From Chara braunii (Eukaryota; Streptophyta; Charophyceae; Charales; Characeae), in contig BFEA01000082.1 of the NCBI GenBank assembly GCA_003427395.1, forward strand, positions 1,563,972 through 1,590,928: DNA of 26,957 nt, given 5' to 3'. A program made the translations under genes and the position numbers. Position 1 is the first letter of the stretch; each line of letters begins with the position of its first letter. The notes beneath the pieces are model-generated. The model ran no database searches. It saw only the letters and a list, made by a program, of their open reading frames with translations, and was not told the origin of the DNA. Shown here in pieces: positions 1 to 8,191 of the stretch.

Positions 1-1
1 A

Positions 2-42
<41 letters not shown>
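1..42. repeat. (AG)n microsatellite
   Basis: Almost pure AG dinucleotide run at the left edge. The window also ends in a (GA)n run, so both edges are simple repeats, where draft contigs often break. It is followed by about 250 bases that remain purine-rich on the + strand. Confidence 0.95.
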
Positions 43-43
<1 letters not shown>

Positions 44-309
44 CGATACAAGATTGTTGTGCGGCCTAAGGGAGAAGGTGGCGGCCATAGCCGCCGAGCT
101 CGGACATAGAGAAGACGAGTAAAGAGGAGAGAGAGGGGACGAAGAGAGGAGAGAGAAGCATAGTTGAGGTGGAGGAAGGAGAGAGAACGGATAAAGAGAA
201 GCCATACCATGAGGTGAAGAAAAAGACGAAGGCGAGAGAAAAGCCATAGTCGAGGGAGGACAAAGAAAGAAGGTGAAGGGAAGTAAGGAGGGTTTGCGAC
301 CATAGCCAG

Positions 310-412
310 AGTTGATCGGAGAGTTGACCACCGTTGACCAAGGAGTTTACCGGGGTGTTGACTAGTGTTGACCAAGGTGACGACCAGGGCGTTGATCGGA
401 GCTGTTGACCAT
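310..412 (+). promoter_or_regulatory. Cluster of TTGAC (W-box core) motifs in the retroelement leader
   Basis: TTGAC occurs at 324-328, 334-338, 358-362, 368-372 and 405-409, always on the + strand, mostly as GTTGACCA, with GTTGATCGGA variants at 311 and 391. TTGAC[C/T] is the core bound by plant WRKY factors. The motifs could be a regulatory array of the element or simply a decayed short tandem repeat. Binding is inference only. Confidence 0.4.
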
Positions 413-859
413 GAAGTTTGCCCTATGGATGCTCAGTGTGGCATGGTAGGCCCAAAATCCGAGCTGTGGGCTGCACAACCAGCTGTCTACGTCTTGAGAG
501 GACATGCTGATCGCGTCGTCCTGTTTGCGACGTTAAATAATTCCTGAGGAGTTACGGGGGATCTCGTTAAATGCCTCCTGATCGGCAGTAAGTGCTGTAG
601 TGACAGCTTAAAAGTAGAGTCAGGCTAGAGACCCTAGTTGATGGAGTCCTGAACCAGAGTGAAGCCAGGTGGGATTGACTGCAGGTGCAGGGCACCTGGG
701 TCCGGATTGTAGAAGACAGTGGTGGCGAAAGCTTCCGTCGGCCGTGGTAATCTGGCTGGATCAAAGGGTAAGGCTCTGTCGTCTGTAGTTGAGTCAGTCA
801 GGGGGTGAGAGTCTAAGTGGTGAGGAGTGGAACTGTCGTCCAATTGTACACCTTTCACC
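413..859 (+). other. Retroelement 5' leader, no gene seen
   Basis: Between the TTGAC cluster and the gag start I see no open frame with recognisable protein features. By position it should hold the untranslated leader and primer binding site. I looked for the common plant PBS complementary to the initiator tRNA-Met 3' end and found only a poor candidate near 745 (TGGTAATCTGG). Confidence 0.5.
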
Positions 860-2782
860 ATGGTTGACACGCGTAGTGGTTACGAGCACCACCCCATATA
901 CAAGAGAGCAGGAAGAGAGTGAGGCCGCCATACTGAAAGAAAGAAAAGAGGAGGCCAAGAAGAAGAAGCTTGAGGAAGAGATGGAGAGGGTGAAGAAAGA
1001 AAAGGAGGAGCAGCTTAAAGAAGTAGAAGAAGAAGAAGAAGAAGAAGAAGAAGAAGAGGAGGAGATACCCCTGGTGAGGCCTTTGAGGAGAGAGGAAAGA
1101 GGCGAATCAAGTGGGACCATTGAAGATGAGAAGAAACTGGAAAAGATGGTGACAGAATGGGTGGCTAACTTATCCCTGGGGGAGGATGAAGAAGCATTGA
1201 TGTACATCCCCCAGGACGAGAGGGATGCTGCAGTTGTGGAGATAAAGGCCTTGCCAGACCCGTTAGAGCAGCAGGCCCTGGAAGACGAGAAAAGAATGGA
1301 GTGTAAGTTGCGATTGAGAAGGCAGAGGAGGAGGCGCATAGTGGCGGCCACTGAGCTAGAGAAGGAATTGGCTGCCGCAGCAGAGCAGCGTTCAAATGCG
1401 CGGGCACAAGGGGACTTACAGAGTAAGGTGGATGGGATAGCGAAAGGTATAGATGTATTGATTCGCGTCCAGCAGGAGCAGATGCGTGCCTCCAGGGGCC
1501 ATGACATAGCCCTGCAGTCCATCCGAGTAGGCTTTAGAGATTTCGCCCACGATGTGATGATGCGGATGGGCTCTAAGATGCAGGCCAGGATAAATAAGAC
1601 ATAACAGTTGTGTTGTCGCCATAGAGGGCGTCAAGATTGCAGCCCCAAAGGAGGAGGAGGCACACCCGCGTAGAGAACGAGTCAAAGTCAAGTTTCATGA
1701 CGCTTACAACGGGAAACAAGGGGAAAACTTTGACAATTGGGAGGCCAACATTAACTCTTACGTGCATCTCCAGGATATTACTCTTGAGGAGCAAGTCCTC
1801 GTCGCGTTCCACGCCTTAAAGGCGAAGCGTCTAGCTTCGTCATGTCCTTAGCCCGCGCCGCCAAATGCGACAATGATATAGTGGCGTATTCCACCATCAC
1901 TCCCCTCGATGAATTCCTAAAGTTACTTCGTGAATGTTTCACGGATGTAACTAAGGGAATTAAGGCGTCAAACAAGCTCCAGACAATCCACACACGACAG
2001 TGGAAGAGTGCAAGGGCACTCAAGGGGGCCATGGATGAGCTTGTCGCAGTTCCAGACCATGGGGTCACTGAGCCACAATTGTTTCAGTTATTCTATCGTG
2101 CGATGCTCGAGAATTGGCGTTGGCATTTTTATGACAAGTCGCTAGAGCAGGGTATGACTTATGATAAGTTAAGTCACGACGTCGTTGCATATGAGGCCCA
2201 GTCCACGCCAGTGAAGGCCTTTTGGCATAGAGATTTTGAGAAGGGTAAGACGTGGAAGGGCCATACCATTTCAGGGCAGGTTAAGGGGAAGGATAGCTTG
2301 ATCCTGACTTTGGATGAGGGAGGAATGGAGGAGGTCCCGTATAGTGAGATAGAGTGGGGCCTCGAAGAGGAAGACAAGAGTGTAGGTCAGGGGAGGTCCT
2401 ATGCTGCTGTCGCGGCTGGAGGGAAGGCCGCAAGGAAGAGGAGGAGGTCGGGGCCAAGGGGGCCGTGCCTCAAGTGGTCGAGGACAAGACGATCAGGGGG
2501 TTGGTGGCAGGGGAAACTGCCAAGAGGGAGGCCAGAGGTCAAGGTCCCCCGCAAAACCGTCCAAGTTCCAATCGATCACCTTATAGGAGAGGAGGATGGC
2601 ACCTTGGCTTGCCACAGGGCAGGCATTGGGAATATTTGGGCCTCGATCAGAAAGTCTGGCAGAAGAGGATAGACCAGGATCAATGCATTTACTGCGGTGA
2701 TCCGGGTCACATTATCAAATACTGCCCAAAATATAGGGAGGCCCGATTTGCTGCACAGGCAGCAAAAGGCAACCGCCAGTAG
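860..2782 (+). pseudogene. gag of Ty3/gypsy element, broken by frameshifts
   Basis: Gag is the structural protein that forms the retrotransposon particle. The likely start is the ATG at 860 (MVDTRSG), which slips frame within about 20 bases into STTPYTREQEE. A Lys/Glu-rich coiled coil follows, with a run of about 14 glutamates near 1023-1068, then WVANLSLGEDEEA. That frame ends at the TAA at 1602. The capsid-like part continues in other frames: VKVKFHDAYNG at about 1678, NFDNWEANINSY to about 1815, then after another slip SLARAAKCDND to about 2390. A CCHC zinc knuckle, C-X2-C-X4-H-X4-C, lies at 2684-2725, and this frame stops at 2782. At least four frame changes are needed, so no full-length Gag can be made. 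I recognise the family from memory of charophyte elements. Confidence 0.85.
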
Positions 2783-2856
2783 GGGTCGCAACTGTCCTTA
2801 CCCCTAGACCATGTGGAGAAGAGTGCGCACACCATAGAGAAACTTCGAACCCACAT

Positions 2857-3606
2857 GTGTCTATGGCAGAGGTTGCTGGCGAGTGCCTAGAAAGCTGTTC
2901 AGAGACCGCTTGTGTTAGGGTCTCTCTAGGCACTTCCCTCACAGGCGTGGCAGAAGAACTAAAGGAGAGAATACCTGCCTGGGCCAAGATGAAGAAGGAT
3001 GGGAAAGGACAACTAGTATTGGTGGATGTAGAGATTTTTAGAGGTAGAGTAGGGGCCCTTATAGACAGTGGGGCCACCCGTAGTTATATTAGTCGTAAAA
3101 CGCTACAAAAGCTGAAGCTGAATGTGAAGGTCCGAAAGTTAGTGGAACCTATAGTTAGCATCCTCGCAGACAATCGCACAATACAAGTCGAGGATTACGT
3201 CTAGGGAGTCTAGGCTTATTTTCGCCTAGAGAAAGATGAGAAGGTAGAAAGATTTCTCCATTCCCTGACTCTCCTCGTAGAAGACAACCTTCCGTTTGAT
3301 ATAGTCCTAGGAATGGACTGGGGAGAGGCAACAGGGGTCACACTTCATTTAAGAGAGCATAAGTGTAGGCTCCCTAGCCCTTCAGGTGGAGTCAAGGCTG
3401 CCCACCTGTGTCATGTGTCAGGGGTACAGAACCCTTTAGCACATTGCTGCCTCAGCGCTCCTGCATTTGCAAGGTTAGTGAAGAAGGAAAAGCTAGAAGA
3501 ACAAGTTTTTATTGCCTATGTTAGGCCAATCACTGAGCCTAAGTCCGGAGAGCCCATAGACCCTCGTATTGCCAAGTTGCTGGAGGAGTATGCAGACCTG
3601 TCTTAG
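2857..3606 (+). pseudogene. pol: retroviral-type aspartic protease and linker
   Basis: The protease cuts the Gag-Pol precursor. The catalytic motif DSGA at 3064-3075, preceded by VGALI and followed by TRSYISRKTL, is the hallmark of the retropepsin family and is intact. DIVLGMDW at about 3298-3321 fits the second conserved block (family pattern ILGxDW). The frame is interrupted by TAG at 3202 and 3211 and by TAG at 3604, each where family members would plausibly have Gln. The frame itself is maintained through 2857-4062, so only the stops break it. It sits between gag and reverse transcriptase as expected. Confidence 0.85.
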
Positions 3607-4981
3607 CCGCTTACAGAAGTAGTTTAACGGCCGATCCAGCACCGAATCGAGATAGAACCTAGCAGTAGAACTCCCAAAGGAGCGTTGTATAGAATGTCCC
3701 CAAGGGAGTTAGAGGAGCTGCGAAAGCAGTTACAAGAGCTCCTCGAGAAGGATTGGATTAGGCCCAGTTTGTTTCCATTTGGAGCGCCTGTTTTATTTGT
3801 TTCCAAAAAGGAGGGAGAGTTGAGAATGTGTATAGACTATAGGGGTCTTAACGCCATCACAGTGAAGAACGCAGAACCACTGCCTCGAAGAGATGATTTG
3901 TTGGATCGAGTGTAGGGCTGCCGATACTTCCCTAAGATAGATTTGAAGTGGGGCTATCATCAGATAGAGGTTCATCCTGATGATCAGCACAAGACGGCGT
4001 TCAGGACCAGGTACGGACACTATGAGTTTATAGTGATGCCCTTTGGACTAACCAAAGCGCTGTATGAATGACCTGTTTAGGCCATGGTTAGATAGATTTG
4101 TAGTTGTATATCTAGATGACATCCTAGTGTTTAGTAAAACCCTCCAGGAGCATAAGGGCCATCTAAGGCAGGTCTTGGAGAAGATGAGAGAAGCTAACTC
4201 CAAGATTAATGCGAAGAAGTGTGAGTGGGCCAAGACACAGGTTCTATACCTGGGCCACGTCCTAGATGGAGATGGCATAAAGCCTGAGGACAACAAGATA
4301 GCAGCGATTAGTGATTGACCGACTCCTCGCACGCTGACAGAGTTGCGGTCGTTCTTGGGGTTAGCAAATTATTATAGAAAGTTCGTGAGGAACTTTTCCA
4401 CCATCGCTGCTCCCCTTCGCAGGTTGCTAATGAAAGAGGCAATCTGGAAGTGGGATAAAGACTGTGCAATGGTCCTGAAGAAGTTAAAGCGGGCCTTAAT
4501 AGAGTACCCTGTCCGTAAGGTAGCTGATCCACCATTACCACTCGTCGTCACCACTAATGCAAGTGAATATGGTATAGGTGCTGTTCTACAGCAAGACAAT
4601 GGTAATGGATACATACCTGTAGAGTTCATGTCTGCTAGAATACCTTCAGAAAAGGTAGCGACATCCAACCACGAGAGGGAACTCTACGCTGTCAGGCAAG
4701 CGGTAGACCACTGGAAGCACTATTTGCTTGCGAGGCACTTTAAAGTATATTCAGACCACGAGACACTAAGGTGGCTGAAAACGCAGGCCAAGATGACACC
4801 AAAGCTAACTAGGTGGGCCGCAGAGATAGATCAATATGATTTCGAGCTCAAGCCAGTCAAAGGGAAATTCAATGTAGTTGCGGACGCTCTGAGTAGGAGA
4901 TCAGACTACTTTGGGGCGATAGTGCACTATCTGGATATAGGGAGAGACCTACAACAGAGAGTCAAAGAAGCGTATGCGTAG
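3607..4981 (+). pseudogene. pol: reverse transcriptase and RNase H
   Basis: The reverse transcriptase copies element RNA into DNA and RNase H removes the RNA strand. Landmarks are [13 protein letters not shown] (about 3681), [13 protein letters not shown] (about 3823), [23 protein letters not shown], and the catalytic box VVYLDDILVFS near 4100, which is intact. Between VMPFGL and MNDLFRP a short segment is lost, about 17 bases by comparison with family memory, and this shifts the frame at about 4060. The RNase H part shows FLGLANYYRKF, then TTNASEYGIGAVLQQ, where the usual first catalytic Asp is Asn. HERELYAV, YSDHETL and VADALSRR keep the other acidic residues. In-frame stops are TAA 3625, TAG 3913, TGA 4316 and TAG 4979. 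Confidence 0.92.
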
Positions 4982-6112
4982 GACCCTATCTATAGTGACC
5001 TTCTCAAGAACGTTAAGGAGGCATAGGAATCGGAACTAGATTACCGCACTACAGATGGCTTGTTATTTGAGAAGACTAGTGTTGTTGACCGCCCATGCGT
5101 TCCCAATAGTGAAGAGATCCGAAGCTTGATCTTAGGGGAATGCGATGATACAGAGGGACATTTCAGTTGGCAGAAGACATTAGCCAACCTCATGCGTATG
5201 TATACCTGGCCTGGTATGAAGGCCGACTGCATAGAATACGTACGCAGTTGCAAAGTATGTCAAAGGAACAAGACTACTACGCGAGCCCCTCTAGGTCTTC
5301 TGAGACCATTGCCTATCCCAGAAGAACCGGGAGATTCAGTGTCTATAGATTTCATGGACGCTGGCATCAAAAGCAGAAATGGCAAGAGTCAAGTCATGGT
5401 CGTAGTAGACAGGTTTAGCAAGTATGCCATTTTCGTTCCTTTGCCTTCTGAGGCACGCATAGATTTAGTGATCCGAAAGTTTTTCGACCACCTCAGGAAG
5501 GCCCAGCACAGAATGATAGAACAAGCCAACAAACAAGGTCGCCCTTCAGAGTTCCAAGTCGGCGACCTAGTCTGGGTCAAGTCAAAAGAGTTTGCTCCTG
5601 AGGAGAACATCTCACAAAAGCTGCTACCTGCTTATGGAGGACCATGGCCGGTCCTAGAAAGTCAAGGGTGGAGAGGATGGACCATCCTACACGATAGAGG
5701 TTCCAGCACACCTCCACACCTACCCAGTTTTCCATGCATCAAATTGTTACCTTGTACAACGAGCCAACAGTTTCCATCACGAAGGTCTATGATTCCTGCG
5801 GATATGGATGGGAGGTACGACATTGATGGCATAGTAGGTGAGGATGTCTTCAGAACAGGAGGTAGAGGTCGTCCACAGAAGCAGTACAAAGTCAGATTCT
5901 CTTATCAAGAACCTGAAGACAACCGCAGTTTCACCAGAGCAGAACTTTAGAGACAGCTCCCAATATAGTCCGAGCCCATGAGAGAGATAAGAAGGGTAAA
6001 GGTACGGCCTTGGACTGAAGCATTCTCGGAGGACCTCGAATTCAGGCCGGCGGGAGTGAAACGGTTTTCACCTTTGCAGAAGCAGATGCAGATCCCAGGG
6101 TTCGGTCTCTAG
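4982..6112 (+). pseudogene. pol: integrase with deleted catalytic core, plus chromodomain-like tail
   Basis: Integrase inserts the cDNA into the genome. The N-terminal zinc-binding domain is visible (GHFSWQKTL and SCKVCQRNK), but its first His is Asp (ECDDTEGH). The core begins with SIDFMDAG (first catalytic Asp) and VVVDRFSKYAIFVPL. After RKFFDHL at about 5495 it jumps directly to RKAQHRMIEQANK, the region just before the C-terminal GDLVWVK motif. The second Asp and the Glu of the DDE triad are therefore absent, an internal loss of perhaps 550-600 bases that kept the frame. Two compensating frame slips occur at about 5685 and 5740. A chromodomain-like segment follows (MDGRYDIDGIVGEDVF to about 5947). 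Stops are TAG 5024, 5948 and 5966; the terminal TAG is at 6110. Confidence 0.88.
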
Positions 6113-6473
6113 AGCTTACCTGCACCCGTGTACAGTATCGAGTAGACCCCTGTGTGTTTTGAACCCGCGACCTGTGTTTTAGTAGTGACTGTACCTTGTC
6201 ATAGGTTCCTGTAGTTGTAGGGGTTCGAGCTGTAGATCTGTCAAGTTGGGGTTACAGATGTGTAGAGGTCGAAACTGCTAGGCTAGAGGTCTGTAGGTAA
6301 GTCGTAGGTTGAGCTGTGTCGAGTAGGCAGTGCGACTGCATCGAGTCGGCAGTGCAACGCCGTGCAGTCAGCGGTACCGGTCCAGTCAGTTGCAGTCCAG
6401 TCAAGCAAGTACCGTGTGGGACTGTGTGCACTGAGGGCCTGGAGGAAAGGGGCAGACCAGCGACCAACAGAAG
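6113..6473 (+). other. 3' end of retroelement (possible U3), no gene seen
   Basis: Follows the pol stop. A purine-rich stretch at 6440-6452 (GGAGGAAAGGGGC) is a possible polypurine tract, but no TG-starting LTR follows it directly. Short GTAG-rich repeats fill much of 6180-6340. No coding sequence is recognisable. Confidence 0.45.
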
Positions 6474-6480
6474 TATAAAT
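6474..6480 (+). promoter_or_regulatory. TATA-box-like site in presumed 3' LTR
   Basis: TATAAAT in a GC-richer context, 361 bases after the end of pol. In an LTR this would mark the U3/R promoter. It is a single motif match with no second LTR copy in the window to confirm it. Confidence 0.35.
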
Positions 6481-6640
6481 CAAGAGGCAGCGTCTAGGGA
6501 TTCATTCATTCGCTCCATAAGCCATGCGGAAGCGCCGTCTCAAGCGACTTGTGCGAGGTGGTCTGCAGAGCGCCCGAGGTCGAAGAGGGCTGGAAGAAGT
6601 CAGCGTAGCCATGGTTAGTGGGGGGAGCGGCCATAGCCGC

Positions 6641-7290
6641 GGTAGTTAGGAAGAGAGACGCAAGTGTGTGTGTGAGTGTGTGGGGTATTCAGGGTGATCC
6701 AGAGTTGACTGTGTGCGAACAGTGGTGCTGGATATCATAATGAGAGTTGGGTTGTACAGGCGCTGAAGCGCCATAGCCTGTTGAAGCAAGTTTGCGCCTG
6801 AACTGGGTTCTCGAGTTCCATATCTCTGAGTTTTGAGTGGGCGCTGTGCGCCAGTGTGAATCGCTATCTGTTTGCATGTATGAGGCAGAAAAGAAAGCGA
6901 GTCTGATTGCAAACTGGTGCCTTCCCTGTTTATCTGGCATGCCCTGTTCGCATGTGTGTGTTTGTGTCCGCAGGTGTCACATCAATGGAACACGGATTAA
7001 AAAAAACAAGAAAAGAAAAAAAATGCACAAGGGTGCTCCTCCTCGTATTCCTCCCATTTCCATCCCCCCTTCAAAGGGAATCATCGGCCATTTCCTCCAC
7101 ACCCCTTCCTTCTCCCCCACCCTTCCAATCCCCCATGAGCTGAACCCGCCTATTTCTGTTGCACCCATAGACCTGCAGATGCATCCAGTCCAGGCGTCTG
7201 ATGCATGTCCACACATTGCCTGGAGAGTTGATCGCCACCATGGTTCTACCATGGTTCTACTTGTTCTCGGATCTGGCACTGTCATGTCTC
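6641..7290. other. Non-coding intronic stretch with two small GC hairpins
   Basis: No convincing exon. It holds a GT-rich run (6664-6682) and two hairpins of similar sequence at 6759-6772 (GGCGCTGAAGCGCC) and 6840-6852 (GGCGCTGTGCGCC), 81 bases apart. A short A-rich stretch lies at 7000-7024. Short open frames here are proline- or cysteine-rich with no recognisable domain. Confidence 0.5.
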
Positions 7291-7422
7291 TTAAACCACC
7301 AGTACCTTGTCCTTAGGCCGTTAACGCGGTGGCTGAATCGGTGCGCCGCGCGGGTCCGTATGCATTTGCGTCAGATTCTTCCCAGAGGGGGCCTAAGACC
7401 CCCTGGGGTACTGGTGGTTTAA
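7291..7422. mobile_element. 132-bp MITE with perfect 16-bp TIRs and TTAA ends
   Basis: The ends TTAAACCACCAGTACC (7291-7306) and GGTACTGGTGGTTTAA (7407-7422) are exact reverse complements. Both ends carry TTAA, which could be the target duplication used by piggyBac-type transposons, leaving a TIR of ACCACCAGTACC. A second inner pair (CTTAGGCC at about 7311 and GGCCTAAG at about 7390) extends the symmetry. It is too short to encode a transposase, so it is a miniature non-autonomous element. Two related elements lie at 16710-16926 and 16935-17611. Confidence 0.8.
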
Positions 7423-7999
7423 TGGGTTCTTGTCCTAACTGGTCCTTCTGATGTTCCATAAGACCAACTGCTCACACACAGATAACCTGCCCGGTCCATC
7501 TGATTTTGATAGCAAAAAAAGTTAAATGAAAAGAGAAGCTAGGTTGACCACCATCAGTAGAACCAAGTTGAGAACAGGTCACTGGCTGTGTGTGGTTGGA
7601 ATTTCTCGGGTGCATGCGCAGCAGTGCAATGCGGATTGTGCTGCACACATGCATTCTGTGTGCCAAGTTTTTTTTTTTTTTTTTTTTGAACTTTTATATT
7701 CTTCTCTACATTATACCTCTCACTATCTGCCTGCCTTCCTATATCCGCAAGGAGAACTCATCCGGATGTTTTGATGTTCCAGCAAATTCTTATTATTGCA
7801 TAAATCATAAATGATTAATCACTGCGATTTGTTTTTCCAACTCCTGCGTGGAAGAGCGACTAGTGTGAAGTATATCCTTTGGTAGTGGTTAATCTTATCT
7901 TGCCAGCACTCTAGAAATCTCTGCAGTTGAGTCTTTGTCTTGCAGGATCTGATGTTTGGATCGTGTTCCCAATCATTGACTTTGCCTGCTGTTATGTAG
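7423..7999. other. Intronic sequence upstream of KAC exon, no gene seen
   Basis: Contains a 20-base T run (7668-7687) and AT-rich sequence, ending in a good acceptor context (pyrimidine-rich, then TATGTAG at 7993-7999). I searched for the conserved KAC residues that should precede the first visible exon and did not find them here, so that exon is further upstream. Confidence 0.5.
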
Positions 8000-8191
8000 G
8001 TACTAGCAGCAGTGATGAAGGCCGGTACTCCAAGAGAGCATGAAATGCTGGCGGAGATAAGGCCTGCTGTTTTCCAATTCCTAAGGCGGATGGAGCGCCT
8101 GAATGTCATGGACACTATGCTTGTTAGCCATGTTCGCATGCTGTATATCCGAGCGCTGCTGGGAAGATCACCTGAACTTAGTGGCATACAG
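8000..8191 (+). CDS. KAC: KAC exon a (64 codons)
   Basis: Acceptor TATGTAG before 8000, donor CAG|GTAAAA after 8191, phase 0 at both ends. It encodes VLAAVMKAGTPREHEMLAEI, then RRMERLNVMDTMLVSHVR, then ALLGRSPELSGIQ, closely matching the conserved KAC block that follows the internal coiled coil. The family sequence before it should end in residues like NKLLML, not found upstream in this window. After it, land-plant KACs have a Ser/Arg-rich linker of several tens of residues that I do not see here. Confidence 0.9.

Larger units (their letters stand above)
43..6640 (+). mobile_element. Degenerate Ty3/gypsy (chromovirus-like) LTR retrotransposon
   Basis: Domain order on the + strand is gag coiled coil, CCHC knuckle, aspartic protease, reverse transcriptase, RNase H, integrase, chromodomain-like tail, which defines Ty3/gypsy. 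The coding body spans 860-6112. Outer limits are uncertain because I cannot find a clean LTR pair. The 13-base sequence CGGCCATAGCCGC occurs at 82-94 and 6628-6640 in roughly similar purine-rich surroundings, which may be a remnant of LTR or leader similarity. No convincing primer binding site or TG..CA boundary is visible. Several frameshifts, ten in-frame stops in pol and a missing integrase core show a non-autonomous fossil. Its orientation matches the KAC exons downstream, and it probably lies in an intron of that gene. Confidence 0.9.

Noticed and set aside
794-1522. Long Ser-rich open frame on the minus strand opposite gag
   Set aside because: It is the complement of the Glu/Lys-rich coiled coil and has no domain; antisense shadow.
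6837-7316. 159-codon Pro-rich frame
   Set aside because: Low complexity and runs into the MITE at 7291.
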